Part shown: piece by piece, positions 36,240 through 45,415 of the stretch
Layout: each line of letters starts with the position of its first letter
Numbering within the stretch: position 1 is the stretch's first letter
Source of the DNA: Mycolicibacterium tusciae
GTDB lineage: Bacteria; Actinomycetota; Actinomycetes; Mycobacteriales; Mycobacteriaceae
DNA length: 64,000 bases
Assembly: GCF_002086795.1 (NCBI RefSeq)
Contig: NZ_MVIM01000008.1
Location: 186,001 to 250,000, forward strand
Direction of reading: 5' to 3'
Made by a program: the position numbers and the translations under genes
Notes under the pieces: model-generated
Databases searched by the model: none
What the model was told of the DNA's origin: nothing
Seen by the model: only the letters and a program-made list of their open reading frames with translations

Positions 36240-36611
36240 ATGGCATCGCCTGAGGACAACGCCGCGACCGTCAACCGCTACCTCGAATACGCCGCGGCGG
36301 GGAAGGTCGACGACATCGTCGACCTCTACGCTGACGATGCCACCGTCGAGGATCCCGTCGGCAGCGAGGTGCACATCGGGAGTCAGGCGATCCGGGGCTT
36401 CTACTCGGCCATTCCCCAGGGCGACAACGGGACCGACGTCATCACCCTCCGCGCCCTTGGCAACGAGGTGGCGTTCCATTGGGTGCTGACGATCAGCATG
36501 GGCGACGCCAAGATGAGTATCGACATCATCAGCGTCATGACGTTCAACTCCGATGGCAAGATCGCGTCGATGAAGGCCTACTGGACCCCGGAGAACATGA
36601 CCCAGCTCTGA
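36240..36611 (+). CDS. SnoaL/NTF2-like protein (ketosteroid-isomerase fold)
   Basis: A 123-aa NTF2-fold protein. It has the order typical of steroid delta-isomerase-like members: VNRYLEYAAAGKVDDIVDLYADDATVEDPVGSE, an IRGFYSAI helix and ISVMTFNSDGKIASMKAYW at the end, with acidic residues (about Asp32 and Asp103) that could be catalytic. The start is ATG 36240, 10 bases after the DUF255 stop. It could be a 3-ketosteroid isomerase or only the fold; steroid genes exist elsewhere in the window but not adjacent. Convergent with the hemolysin III gene (7-base gap). Confidence 0.82.
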   Translation: MASPEDNAATVNRYLEYAAAGKVDDIVDLYADDATVEDPVGSEVHIGSQAIRGFYSAIPQGDNGTDVITLRALGNEVAFHWVLTISMGDAKMSIDIISVMTFNSDGKIASMKAYWTPENMTQL

Positions 36612-36618
36612 TCGGGGA

Positions 36619-37359
36619 TCAGAAGACGGCGAACCACATCGCGATGTAGTGGCAGATCGCGGCGACCGCTGTGCACGCGTGGAAGAACTCGTGGTGGCCG
36701 AACGTCGTCGGCCACGGGTTCGGCCACTTGAGGCCGTAGAGCACGCCGCCGATGCTGTAGAGCGCGCCGCCGACGATCAGCAGCACCACCGCGGCGACGC
36801 CCGCGCCGTCCATGATCGGCCCGATGAACCACACCGCCACCCAGCCCAACAACAGGTAGAGCGGCACTCCGACCCAGCGCGGGGCCGACGGCCAGAACAT
36901 CTTGAGCAGCACGCCCGCGAGCGCGCCTGCCCAGACGATGCCCAACAGGACCAGGCCGTCGGACTCCGGCAGTGCCAGCACCGCGAACGGCGTGTAGCTG
37001 CCGGCGATGAAGATGAAGATCATCGAGTGATCGAGGCGCTTCATCCATTTCCGGGTCGTCGCCGACTTCCACTCGATCCGGTGGTACGCGCCGCTCACAG
37101 CGAACATCGCGACGATCGTCAGCGTGTAGACCAGGGTGGCGAGGCCGGCGCGGGTGGAGACCGCTGACCACGACACCGCCACCAACGCCGCCCCGGCGAT
37201 GAACGCGACGACCGCGGCGTAGACGTGGATCCAGCCGCGCAACCGTGGTTTGTGGAAGAAGTTGGCGACACCGTCGACAACCGCTTCGGGCAAATCCTCC
37301 GCGTAGACGCGCACCGGCGGCTGCTGAGCCTCGTCGGCATCTACCTGCACCATGTTCAC
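36619..37359 (-). CDS. hemolysin III/PAQR-family membrane protein (Rv1085c-like)
   Basis: A 246-aa seven-helix membrane protein of the HlyIII/adiponectin-receptor-like family. Conserved histidines are in [34 protein letters not shown] (about residues 92-125) and near the end in [22 protein letters not shown]; they form the proposed metal site of PAQR hydrolases. The first cytoplasmic residues are acidic. Matches Rv1085c. Probable role in membrane lipid homeostasis, known only by family. Confidence 0.9.
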   Translation of the reverse strand: MNMVQVDADEAQQPPVRVYAEDLPEAVVDGVANFFHKPRLRGWIHVYAAVVAFIAGAALVAVSWSAVSTRAGLATLVYTLTIVAMFAVSGAYHRIEWKSATTRKWMKRLDHSMIFIFIAGSYTPFAVLALPESDGLVLLGIVWAGALAGVLLKMFWPSAPRWVGVPLYLLLGWVAVWFIGPIMDGAGVAAVVLLIVGGALYSIGGVLYGLKWPNPWPTTFGHHEFFHACTAVAAICHYIAMWFAVF

Positions 37360-37406
37360 CTCCGCTTACGCCATGGGGGATTCGACTGCCACAGTAGTCT
37401 GACTCG

Positions 37407-38204
37407 GTGGCCATCATTCCTTCGCGACTCAAGGAACCGATGTACCGCCTCTACGAGATGCGGTTGCGCCAAGGCCTGGCTTCCTCGAAATCCGAGCTCC
37501 CACGCCACATCGCGGTGTTGTGTGACGGAAACCGGCGGTGGGCTCGTGACGCTGGTCACGACGACGTCAGTTACGGGTACCGGATGGGTGCCCACAAGAT
37601 CGCCGAGATGCTGCGCTGGTGCCAGGAAGCGGGCGTCGAGATGGCCACGGTGTACCTGCTGTCCACCGAGAACCTGCAACGCGAACCCGCTGAGTTGGCG
37701 ACGCTGATCGGAATCATCACCGACGTCGTCGAAGAGATCTGTGCGCCCGCCAACCGGTGGAGCGTGCGCACCGTCGGCGACCTGGAACTGATCGGGGAGG
37801 AGCCGGCTAAGCGGTTGCGCGACGCCGTGGAGTCGACGCGATCGCAAGCCGGCGCCGGGTCCTTCCACGTCAACGTCGCCGTCGGCTACGGGGGCCGCCA
37901 GGAGATCGTCGACGCGGTGCGGCAGCTGCTCGCCAAGGAACTCGCGAACGGACGTACCGGCGAGCAGCTGATCGAGGCCGTGACAGCGGAAAACATCTCG
38001 GAGAACCTCTACACGTCGGGGCAGCCAGATCCCGATCTGGTGATCCGCACCTCGGGGGAGCAGCGACTGTCAGGTTTTCTGCTGTGGCAGAGCGCCTACT
38101 CCGAGATGTGGTTCACCGAGGCGTACTGGCCCGAGTTCCGCCGGGTGGACTTCCTGCGTGCGCTCCGCGACTACACCGCGCGGCATCGCCGCTACGGCAT
38201 CTAG
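37407..38204 (+). CDS. short-chain cis-prenyl (Z-farnesyl) diphosphate synthase
   Basis: A 265-aa cis-prenyltransferase of the UppS family. The substrate motif LPRHIAVLCDGNRRWARD (about residues 29-48) holds the catalytic Asp, GHDDVSYGYRMGAHKI follows, and DPDLVIRTSGEQRLSGFLLWQSAYSEMWF with EAYWPEF closes the fold. Its positional match Rv1086 makes Z,E-farnesyl diphosphate, the first precursor of decaprenyl phosphate for the cell wall. The local genes give no further clue to chain length. Confidence 0.92.
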   Translation: MAIIPSRLKEPMYRLYEMRLRQGLASSKSELPRHIAVLCDGNRRWARDAGHDDVSYGYRMGAHKIAEMLRWCQEAGVEMATVYLLSTENLQREPAELATLIGIITDVVEEICAPANRWSVRTVGDLELIGEEPAKRLRDAVESTRSQAGAGSFHVNVAVGYGGRQEIVDAVRQLLAKELANGRTGEQLIEAVTAENISENLYTSGQPDPDLVIRTSGEQRLSGFLLWQSAYSEMWFTEAYWPEFRRVDFLRALRDYTARHRRYGI

Positions 38205-38252
38205 GGCGATCTGGTCTTCGCGCAAGCGCTCATCCCTGCGACACTGGGACCT

Positions 38253-39608
38253 ATGGCTGCGCTGTCGGCGCTCGTCTTCTCACTCAGCTGGTGGCTGGGG
38301 CTATATCTGTTGGCCCGTGACCCGCGTAAGCCCGTCCTGGTGTTGGCCGCCGTCGGCCTGACGAGCTTCGCGACGGTCGTGGCGCTGGACGCCGTTCGTA
38401 CCCAAAGTGGCTCGACCGTGCTGAGCAGCGTCGAGGTCTACCTCGTCACCGTGCCGGGCATCGCCTGGTTCGCCGTACTTCTCGAACTGTCGCGGCCCCG
38501 CGACACGTGGCGAAGCAGGGCGACCGAACTGGTGGCGGTCACCGCGGTCGCGGTGGGCGCCTTCATGGGTGCGGCGATGGCAGGCAACGTCGACGGCCCG
38601 GTGCGTCTCGGTCACTGGGTGATGTTCGGCGTCATCTCGCTGTCATCGCTCGGCGCGATGCTGCGCGCGGTGTTCGGATCGTGGCAACCCAGGCCGGTGG
38701 TGCCCTACATCATCGTCGCGACGTTGTTCTTCGCACTCGGCAACGCGATCATCGTCATCCCGCTCGGGCTGGTCCCGAGCTGGTTGGCGTTGGCGTCGAC
38801 GGGATTCGACGTCGTGCTGCTCGGTGTCGCGGTCGCGATGTGGGACGCCTTCGATGAAGGTCAGGCTCTGCGCGCCGACATGTTGCGTTCCTTCGTCGCA
38901 ACGGGCGTCGTCGTCGTGCTGTTCGGCGGGCAGGCGCTGATCGGCCTGTCGGTCACCGGCCCGCAGACCGCGTTGACGGTGATGCTGTTCACCAGCCTGG
39001 CCATCGCGATCTCGATCAACGTGCTGGCCGATCCGCTGGCCGGCCTGCTGGACCGGTTGGCGTTTTTCCGCTCACCCGGGTTGCGCGCCGACCGTGCCGC
39101 GCTGCGCAGCACCGGTGCGGCGCTGCCGCTGCGAAAGGCCGGCCCGCTAGACCACATCGACGACGACACCTTCGTCCGGCTCACCCGCCGAGCCCTCGGC
39201 CACTACGGCGACCTGTCCAAGCTGGTCGCCAGCCCGCTCACCGCACTGCCGGTTATCGAGGAGCGGCTCGCCGCGCGTGGCGCCCCCGACCAGCCGCTGG
39301 AGCGGGCCAACGAGCTCAAGGCTCTGCTCGCCGATCGCATCGCCCGTCTCAAGCCGCGTGACGGCGGCGAGTTCGGCACGACCGAAGAATGGCGTTACTA
39401 CAACTCGCTGTACTTCCCCTATGTCGTCGGTGTGCGGGCATACGCGCAGAACGCGACCGCCGCAGGGCTCGATCCCGTCGCGCGTCAGGCATGGCAGTGG
39501 TTCGTCACCGAGGTGCCGCAACGGTCGCTGCACAACTGGCAGAACTCGGCGGCCCGCGTGATCGCCGCCGATCTGCGCGGAAACCTGGTGGCGGCACAGG
39601 ACCTCTGA
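38253..39608 (+). CDS. membrane protein with cytoplasmic C-terminal domain, unknown
   Basis: A 451-aa protein I do not recognise. The first about 280 residues have about eight hydrophobic helices (for example LVFSLSWWLGLYLLARDP, VPGIAWFAVLLEL, LALASTGFDVVLLGVAVAMW), reminiscent of the 7TM/histidine-kinase-like sensory modules, but no kinase motifs are seen. The C-terminal about 165 residues (from FFRSPGLRADRAALRSTG) are soluble and charged, with TRRALGHYGDLSKLVASPLTALPVIEERL and EEWRYYNSLYFPYVVG. Located between the cis-prenyltransferase and two small membrane proteins. Confidence 0.8.
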   Translation: MAALSALVFSLSWWLGLYLLARDPRKPVLVLAAVGLTSFATVVALDAVRTQSGSTVLSSVEVYLVTVPGIAWFAVLLELSRPRDTWRSRATELVAVTAVAVGAFMGAAMAGNVDGPVRLGHWVMFGVISLSSLGAMLRAVFGSWQPRPVVPYIIVATLFFALGNAIIVIPLGLVPSWLALASTGFDVVLLGVAVAMWDAFDEGQALRADMLRSFVATGVVVVLFGGQALIGLSVTGPQTALTVMLFTSLAIAISINVLADPLAGLLDRLAFFRSPGLRADRAALRSTGAALPLRKAGPLDHIDDDTFVRLTRRALGHYGDLSKLVASPLTALPVIEERLAARGAPDQPLERANELKALLADRIARLKPRDGGEFGTTEEWRYYNSLYFPYVVGVRAYAQNATAAGLDPVARQAWQWFVTEVPQRSLHNWQNSAARVIAADLRGNLVAAQDL

Positions 39609-39677
39609 CCTGCGGCTGGCAGTAGCTGGCAGCGGCTGGCGTCGATCTGGCAGTGGCATCTGCGCAGCATCGAAGCC

Positions 39678-40091
39678 ATGACCGCCATCACCACCCGGCC
39701 CGTCCGGGAAGCCCGATCCGATGACTCACTGCTGCGGTTCGCCCTCCGCGCCGACGCGACCCTGTGCGCCGGCCTCGGTCTGCTGATCGCCATGGCCGCC
39801 GATCCGCTGTCGCGGTTGTCGGGCCTGTCGTCCACTTCCGAGTGGATCGCGGGTGCGGCGCTCGTCGTCTACGGCGCGACGCTGTACCTGCTCGCCGGTC
39901 TGCCCGACGTCCGTCGCGTCGGTGCCGGTGTGCTGGCCGGAAACGTCGTTTTCGCGATCCTGGTGACCGTCGTTCTCGTGGCGGGTTGGCTGCCCCTGAC
40001 CGAATTCGGTGTCGCCGCGACCATCGCCTTCACCGTCGTCACGTTGGCCTTCGCCTACGTGCAGTACCTCGGGGTGCGCCGATTGGCGTGA
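39678..40091 (+). CDS. four-helix small membrane protein (copy 1)
   Basis: A 137-aa integral membrane protein with four predicted helices after a short head (SDDSLLRFALRADATLCAG). It is a paralogue of the gene at 40183-40593: SxLRFALRxDA, the four-helix spacing, VFPLTxFG/LPLTEFGVxAT and the ending YVQYLGVRRLA versus ELQYQGVRRLN. Function unknown. An AAGC stretch precedes the ATG but no strong ribosome-binding site. Confidence 0.82.
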   Translation: MTAITTRPVREARSDDSLLRFALRADATLCAGLGLLIAMAADPLSRLSGLSSTSEWIAGAALVVYGATLYLLAGLPDVRRVGAGVLAGNVVFAILVTVVLVAGWLPLTEFGVAATIAFTVVTLAFAYVQYLGVRRLA

Positions 40092-40182
40092 CCCCCACAT
40101 GACTGGTCCGGAGCCGCCGCCGTAAGAGGTTGCGTCGTCGGCTCCGGAACGGTCCACCACCCACCCCGAGAAAGGAAATCGC

Positions 40183-40593
40183 ATGACCGCCACCACCACA
40201 CCCAAACTGCGGGCCTCCAACGACTCGTTTCTGCGCTTCGCGCTGCGACTCGACGCGACCTGCAGCGCCGTCATGGGGATCGTCGGCATCGCCCTTGCCG
40301 GCTGGATCGCCGAGATGTCGGGTACGACAACCGCCTTCGAGTACGGGGTCGGTGCCTTCTTCATCGCCTTCGCGACCGGGGTTTTCGTTTTCGCCGCCCG
40401 GCCTTCGGTGAAACTGACCGGCATCGTGATCGCCGCAGGCAACGTCCTTTACACCGTTGCTTCCGTCGTCTTCGTCCTTGCCGACGTGTTCCCGCTGACC
40501 ACCTTCGGTGTGGTGGCGACGCTGGCCACCGGCGTCTACACCCTCGTCATGGCCGAGCTGCAGTACCAGGGCGTACGTCGTCTCAATAGGTAG
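40183..40593 (+). CDS. four-helix small membrane protein (copy 2)
   Basis: A 136-aa paralogue of the preceding gene (92-base gap), from a tandem duplication. Four hydrophobic segments follow NDSFLRFALRLDATCSAV; the end is ELQYQGVRRLNR. GAAAGGAA just before ATG 40183 is a good ribosome-binding site, unlike copy 1. Function unknown. It is convergent with coaA across a palindrome. Confidence 0.85.
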   Translation: MTATTTPKLRASNDSFLRFALRLDATCSAVMGIVGIALAGWIAEMSGTTTAFEYGVGAFFIAFATGVFVFAARPSVKLTGIVIAAGNVLYTVASVVFVLADVFPLTTFGVVATLATGVYTLVMAELQYQGVRRLNR

Positions 40594-40599
40594 CGGAAC

Positions 40600-40671
40600 A
40601 CAATGTCGCGCCGAGAGCGTCTTCGCGGCTATATATACGCCGTGACGCTGTCAGGCCGACATTGTTGTCGG
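40600..40671. repeat. nested palindrome between convergent genes (REP-like/terminator)
   Basis: Arms ACAATGTCG (40600-40608) and CGACATTGT (40657-40665), inner arms AGCGTC (40616-40621) and GACGCT (40644-40649), centred on TATATATA. A separate small hairpin CCGACA-TTGT-TGTCGG occupies 40656-40671 and could terminate coaA, which ends at 40676. Confidence 0.65.
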
Positions 40672-40675
40672 ACTC

Positions 40676-41614
40676 CTAGAGCTTCCTGAGTCGCAGCCGG
40701 TTGATCGCGTGGTCGGCATCCTTGCGCAGCACCAGCGTGGCCCGCGGACGGGTCGGCAGAATGTTCTCGATCAGGTTGGGCCGGTTGATCGAATGCCAGA
40801 TGTCGCGCGCGGCGAACACGGCCTGATCGTCGGTCAAGGTCGAGTAGTGGTGGAAGTGTGAGGCCGGGTCGGCGAACGCGCCGGCCCGCATCGACAGGAA
40901 CCGCGAGATGTACCACTGCTCGATATCCTCGATGCGGGCGTCGACGTAGACCGAGAAGTCGAACAGGTCCGAAACCATCAGTGCCGGACCGGTTTGCAAG
41001 ACGTTGAGGCCCTCGAGGATGAGGATGTCCGGATGCCGGATCATCTGCTTCTCGCCGGGCACGATGTCGTAGAGCAGGTGCGAATACACCGGCACGCAGG
41101 TCGCGTCGGAGCCCGACTTCACCGTCGTGACAAACCGCATCAGCGCCCTGCGGTCGTAGCTCTCCGGAAAGCCTTTGCGATGCATCAGGTTTCGCCGGGC
41201 CAACTCGGCGTTGGGGTACAGGAAGCCGTCGGTGGTGACCAGGTCGACGCGGGGGTGATGTTCCCAGCGCGCCAACAGCGCCTGCAGCACACGCGCGGTG
41301 GTGGACTTACCGACGGCGACGCTGCCCGCCACGCCGATGATGAACGGCACCGGGCGGTCCGGATTCTGCTGCGGCTCGCCGAGGAACTGCGCGGTCGTCG
41401 CAAACAGCGCCTGGCGGGCAGCGACCTGGAGGTGAATCAGCCGGGCCAGCGGCAGGTAGACCTCTTCGACCTCGAGCAGGTCGAGCTTCTCGCCGAGGCC
41501 GCGCAGCCGTTGCAGCTCGTCCTCGCTCAACTTCAACGGGGTCGACATGCGCAACGAACGCCACTCGGTCCGGTCGAACTCCACGTAGGGGCTCGGCTCG
41601 CTCAGCCGCGGCAT
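40676..41614 (-). CDS. coaA: pantothenate kinase CoaA
   Basis: A 312-aa type I pantothenate kinase, the first step of CoA synthesis. The P-loop is [19 protein letters not shown] (about residues 91-109), followed by [30 protein letters not shown], and [11 protein letters not shown] carries a conserved acidic patch. The start [15 protein letters not shown] at 41614 is chosen as the conserved N-terminus; a longer frame up to 41671 would run into the divergent gene. Length equals M. tuberculosis CoaA (Rv1092c). Confidence 0.95.
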   Translation of the reverse strand: MPRLSEPSPYVEFDRTEWRSLRMSTPLKLSEDELQRLRGLGEKLDLLEVEEVYLPLARLIHLQVAARQALFATTAQFLGEPQQNPDRPVPFIIGVAGSVAVGKSTTARVLQALLARWEHHPRVDLVTTDGFLYPNAELARRNLMHRKGFPESYDRRALMRFVTTVKSGSDATCVPVYSHLLYDIVPGEKQMIRHPDILILEGLNVLQTGPALMVSDLFDFSVYVDARIEDIEQWYISRFLSMRAGAFADPASHFHHYSTLTDDQAVFAARDIWHSINRPNLIENILPTRPRATLVLRKDADHAINRLRLRKL

Positions 41615-41645
41615 ACGCCCCAGTCTTGCAGTTAACGTTGGACGC

Positions 41646-42860
41646 ATGAACTCGGGCTTGTCGAATACCACTTTGATCCGTGAATATCTGATGCTCGGAC
41701 TGCGCTTCGACCGGGTCGAGGATGGTTACGTCGACTCCTTCACCGGAGATCCCGAACTGCGCCGCATCGTCGCCAACGAACCGCCCCCGGAGCCCGCCGA
41801 TCTCACGCACCAGGCCGAACGCCTGCTGGTCGAACTGGACGCGGGCACCGACCTGGAGCAGAGCCGCGCCGAGTTCATCGCCGCCCACCTGCGGGCGCTG
41901 GCGTGCGCCGGCCGCAAGTTCTCGGGCCAGAACGTCGGTTTCGTCGACGAGGTCGACGCATATTTCGACGTGCGCATCGCGAAGGGCGACCCGGAGCAGT
42001 ACCGGCAGGCGCACGCCAAGCTCGATGAGGCACTGAGCGGCACCGGGCCGCTCGCCGAGCGGATGACCGCCTACCGGGCCGGTGAGGAGGTGCCGCCCGA
42101 CCGCCTGGAGGAGTGCATCCATGCGTTCTCCAGCGCACTTCGCGACAGGGTGCGCGCCGAATATCCGCTGCCGGACGCCGAGACCATCACCTACGAGGTG
42201 GTCACCGACAAGCCCTGGTCGGGCTTCAACTACTACCTCGGCAACTACACCTCGACGGTGGCTGTCAACGCCGACCTCAAGCAGCAGATGTCCAACCTGC
42301 CGCGACTGGTGGCGCACGAGTCCTATCCCGGCCACCACACCGAGCACTGCCGCAAAGAGGCCGGACTGGTCGAGGGCAAGGGTCAGGCCGAGCAGACGAT
42401 CTTCCTCGTCAACACCCCGCAATGCCTGATGGCCGAGGGGCTGGCCGACCTCGCGCTGCACGCCGCGATCGGCCCGAACTGGGGGACCTGGGCCGCCGAG
42501 ATCTACGCCGATCTGGGCCTGAGTTTCGACGGCGATCGTGCGCAGGCCGTCTCCGAGGCGGCAGCAACGCTGGCCGACGTGCGCCAGGATGCCGCGCTGA
42601 TGCTGCACGACGAGCACCGTGACGTCGACGAGGTCGTCGAGTTCCTCAAGCGCTGGCTGCTGGTCAACGACGAGCGGGCCCGCCAGATGCTGCGGTTTCT
42701 GTCGTCGCCGCTGTGGCGGGCCTACACCAGCACCTACGTCGAGGGCTATCGGCTGCTGCGCGCATGGCTGGAGGCGCGACCTGCGGATGTTTCGCTGACC
42801 CAGCGGTTCGGCCGGCTACTCGACGAGCCACTGATCCCGTCGACGCTGCGGACCGCCTGA
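41646..42860 (+). CDS. DUF885 protein with HESYPGHH motif (putative metallopeptidase)
   Basis: A 404-aa DUF885 protein. The zinc-type signature [12 protein letters not shown] lies near residue 223, and [18 protein letters not shown] (about 262) supplies the downstream Glu expected in such sites. It is shorter than the roughly 550-600 residues common in DUF885, lacking much of the N-terminal half, but starts with an intact [30 protein letters not shown]. No signal peptide, so cytosolic. The gene lies between coaA and glyA, where M. tuberculosis has nothing comparable that I recall. Confidence 0.82.
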   Translation: MNSGLSNTTLIREYLMLGLRFDRVEDGYVDSFTGDPELRRIVANEPPPEPADLTHQAERLLVELDAGTDLEQSRAEFIAAHLRALACAGRKFSGQNVGFVDEVDAYFDVRIAKGDPEQYRQAHAKLDEALSGTGPLAERMTAYRAGEEVPPDRLEECIHAFSSALRDRVRAEYPLPDAETITYEVVTDKPWSGFNYYLGNYTSTVAVNADLKQQMSNLPRLVAHESYPGHHTEHCRKEAGLVEGKGQAEQTIFLVNTPQCLMAEGLADLALHAAIGPNWGTWAAEIYADLGLSFDGDRAQAVSEAAATLADVRQDAALMLHDEHRDVDEVVEFLKRWLLVNDERARQMLRFLSSPLWRAYTSTYVEGYRLLRAWLEARPADVSLTQRFGRLLDEPLIPSTLRTA

Positions 42861-42886
42861 AATCTCGCCCGACTAGGCTGAGCTGC

Positions 42887-44335
42887 ATGACTGCAGAGTC
42901 CAATGGTCTGGGCGCCGAATACGCCGACACCGCCAGCGAGGCCTACCGCGCCGCCCTGCGGGTGATCGAGTCCGTCGAGCCCCGAATCGCCGATGCCACC
43001 CGCAAAGAGCTTGCCGATCAACGGGATTCGCTCAAGCTGATCGCCAGCGAGAACTACGCCTCGCCCGCGGTGCTGCTGACGATGGGCACCTGGTTCTCCG
43101 ACAAGTACGCCGAAGGCACCATCGGTCACCGGTTCTACGCCGCCTGCCAGAACGTCGACACCGTGGAGGCGCTGGCCGCCGAGCACGCACGCGAACTGTT
43201 CGGCGCGCCGTATGCCTACGCCCAACCGCACTCGGGTATCGACGCGAACCTGGTCGCGTACTGGGCGATCCTGGCCACCCGGGTCGAGGCTCCGGGTCTG
43301 GCCGAACTCGGCGCCAAGCACGTCAACGACCTCTCCGAAGCCGACTGGGAGACCCTGCGCGGCAAGCTCGGCAACCAGCGGCTGCTGGGCATGTCGCTGG
43401 ACACCGGCGGCCACCTGACCCACGGCTTCCGGCCCAACATCTCCGGCAAGATGTTCCACCAGCGCCAGTACGGCACCAACCCAGAGACGGGTTTCATCGA
43501 CTACGACGCCGTCGCCGCTCTCGCCCGCGAGTTCAAGCCGCTGGTACTCGTCGCCGGCTACTCCGCCTATCCGCGGCGGGTCAACTTCGCCAAGATGCGC
43601 GAGATCGCCGACGAGGTCGGTGCGACGCTGATGGTCGACATGGCGCACTTCGCCGGCCTGGTTGCGGGCAAGGTGTTCACCGGCGACGAGGATCCGATCC
43701 CGCACGCCCACATCACCACCACGACCACGCACAAGTCGTTGCGCGGACCGCGCGGCGGACTGATCCTGGCCACCGAGGAGTACGCACCCGCAGTCGACAA
43801 GGGGTGCCCGATGGTGCTCGGCGGACCGCTGTCGCATGTGATGGCCGCGAAGGCCGTTGCGCTGGCCGAGGCCCGCCAGCCGGCGTTCCAGACGTATGCG
43901 CAGTCCATCGCCGACAACGCGCAGGCGCTGGCCGACGGATTCACCAAACGCGACGCGGCGCTGGTCACCGGCGGCACCGACAACCACCTCGTGCTGCTCG
44001 ATGTGACGTCCTTCGGCTTGACCGGACGGCAGGCGGAGTCGGCGCTGCTTGACTCCGGCATCGTGACCAATCGCAATGCGATTCCGGCTGACCCGAATGG
44101 CGCCTGGTACACCAGCGGCGTCCGGCTGGGCACACCCGCGCTGACCACCAGGGGATTCGGCGCCGACGACTTCGATCGCGTCGCCGAGCTGATCGTCGAG
44201 GTGCTGTCGAACACCGAGGCTGAGGGCACTTCGAAGGCCAAGTACAAGCTGGCCGACGGCACCGCGGACCGCGTGCACGCCGCCGCCGGCGAACTGCTGG
44301 CGGCCAACCCGCTGTATCCGGGGCTCACGCTGTAA
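42887..44335 (+). CDS. glyA: serine hydroxymethyltransferase, long form
   Basis: A 482-aa PLP enzyme converting serine to glycine and methylene-tetrahydrofolate. Core motifs are [47 protein letters not shown], the PLP lysine in [15 protein letters not shown] (about residue 282) and [14 protein letters not shown]. Compared with the common 415-430-residue SHMT it has an N-terminal extension and an extra segment of about 35 residues after QPHSG ([20 protein letters not shown] and on). ATG 42887 is 27 bases after the DUF885 stop. It occupies the glyA1 locus next to desA2. Confidence 0.92.
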   Translation: MTAESNGLGAEYADTASEAYRAALRVIESVEPRIADATRKELADQRDSLKLIASENYASPAVLLTMGTWFSDKYAEGTIGHRFYAACQNVDTVEALAAEHARELFGAPYAYAQPHSGIDANLVAYWAILATRVEAPGLAELGAKHVNDLSEADWETLRGKLGNQRLLGMSLDTGGHLTHGFRPNISGKMFHQRQYGTNPETGFIDYDAVAALAREFKPLVLVAGYSAYPRRVNFAKMREIADEVGATLMVDMAHFAGLVAGKVFTGDEDPIPHAHITTTTTHKSLRGPRGGLILATEEYAPAVDKGCPMVLGGPLSHVMAAKAVALAEARQPAFQTYAQSIADNAQALADGFTKRDAALVTGGTDNHLVLLDVTSFGLTGRQAESALLDSGIVTNRNAIPADPNGAWYTSGVRLGTPALTTRGFGADDFDRVAELIVEVLSNTEAEGTSKAKYKLADGTADRVHAAAGELLAANPLYPGLTL

Positions 44336-44354
44336 GACACGCCCCGCGCGATTT

Positions 44355-44389
44355 TTGGAAACCTGTGAATTCGGGTTACAGTTACTTTC
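44355..44389 (+). promoter_or_regulatory. putative leaderless promoter of desA2
   Basis: TTGGAA at 44355-44360 and TACAGT at 44377-44382 are separated by 16 bases. Only seven bases lie between the -10-like hexamer and ATG 44390, and no Shine-Dalgarno is present, so transcription probably starts at the start codon. Confidence 0.5.
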
Positions 44390-45217
44390 ATGGCACAGAG
44401 ACCTGTCGCTAATGCGCTGATCCTCGAACTCGAGCCGGTCGTGCAGCGGGAGCTGCGTCGTCATATCGACTCGGAAGACCTGTGGTACGCCCACGACTAC
44501 GTCCCGTTCGAGCAGGGCGAGAACTTCGCCTTCCTTGGCGGAAAAGACTGGGATCCGGCCCAGGTGACGCTGCCCAAGGTGGTCACCGATGCGCTGGAGA
44601 TCCTGCTGATCAACAAGGACAATCTCGCCGGCTATCACCGCGAGCTCGTCTTCAGCTTCATCCTCGAAGAGAAGTTCGGGCGCTGGATCGGCCGTTGGAC
44701 CGCTGAGGAGCATCTGCACGCGATCGCGCTGCGCAACTATCTGGTCGTCACCCGTGAGATCGATCCGGCCGCCAACGAGGATGTCCGCGTCGAGCACGTG
44801 ATGAAGGGCTACCGCGCCGACACCTACAGCCAGATCGAGCGCCTGGCGTTCATGGCCTTCTTCGAGCGCGAGCACGCGGTCTTCTGCCGCAACCTCGAAG
44901 CGCAGATCACCGAGTGCACGCTGAAGGCGCTCCTCGGCCGCATCGCCAAAGACGAAGAACGGCACGAGGAGTTCTTCGCCAACCTCGTCGCGCACCTGCT
45001 GACGACGAATCGCGACGAGACCGTCGATGCCATCGCCAAGCGCGCCGCCGAGCTCGACGTCGTGGGTGGTGACATCGACGCCTACGCCGACAAGGTGCAG
45101 CACCTGGCCGAGGCCGGCATCTTCGGGCCCGAGCAACTGCGCCAGGTCATCGCCGATCGCATCACCGCGTGGGGTGTGGCCGACGAGCCCGCGCTCCAGC
45201 AGTTCACACAGCGCTAA
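44390..45217 (+). CDS. desA2: acyl-ACP desaturase DesA2
   Basis: A 275-aa ferritin-like desaturase homologue. The two expected di-iron motifs are seen as EExxH-like WTAEEHLHAIALRNYL (about residues 105-109) and IAKDEERHEEFFANL (about 186-190). The start RPVANALILELEPVVQRELRRHIDSEDLW is typical. In M. tuberculosis DesA2 (Rv1094) is needed for mycolic acid synthesis although its iron site is atypical. It probably has a leaderless mRNA. The position between glyA and phoH2 matches Rv1094. Confidence 0.93.
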   Translation: MAQRPVANALILELEPVVQRELRRHIDSEDLWYAHDYVPFEQGENFAFLGGKDWDPAQVTLPKVVTDALEILLINKDNLAGYHRELVFSFILEEKFGRWIGRWTAEEHLHAIALRNYLVVTREIDPAANEDVRVEHVMKGYRADTYSQIERLAFMAFFEREHAVFCRNLEAQITECTLKALLGRIAKDEERHEEFFANLVAHLLTTNRDETVDAIAKRAAELDVVGGDIDAYADKVQHLAEAGIFGPEQLRQVIADRITAWGVADEPALQQFTQR

Positions 45218-45277
45218 CTCGTAGCCACGGCGCGCCTGCGCGGCGCATATGGCGCCACGGGAGTAGCGTCGTTTTCG

Positions 45278-45415
45278 ATGGCTAGCGACATGCTCTGCTA
45301 TCCGGGCGGTACCGATCGTTTGATCACGAGAGGACCGGCCCCGGTCCTAGTACCGCAGCGTCCGCCGAACGGTTCGCGTGGGGCCGCGCGGGCTCGAGGA
45401 GCGCTACGTGACTGA
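45278..45415 (+). CDS. phoAT: PhoAT-like small antitoxin upstream of PhoH2
   Basis: A 45-aa ORF (start [20 protein letters not shown], end GALRD) rich in Arg, Pro and Gly. Its stop TGA (45413-45415) lies inside the first codons of phoH2, an eight-base overlap (GTGACTGA), so the two are translationally coupled. In mycobacteria phoAT overlaps phoH2 and encodes the antitoxin of that RNA helicase/RNase toxin. The assignment rests on position, size and overlap, not on a remembered sequence. Confidence 0.7.
   Translation: MASDMLCYPGGTDRLITRGPAPVLVPQRPPNGSRGAARARGALRD

Noticed and set aside
42861..42886. Possible glycine riboswitch before glyA
   Set aside because: Only 26 bases separate the genes, too short for such an RNA.
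42746..45136. A 796-codon open frame antisense to the DUF885, glyA and desA2 genes
   Set aside because: It runs through three clearly recognisable genes, has low-complexity composition and no family match; long antisense frames are expected in high-GC DNA.
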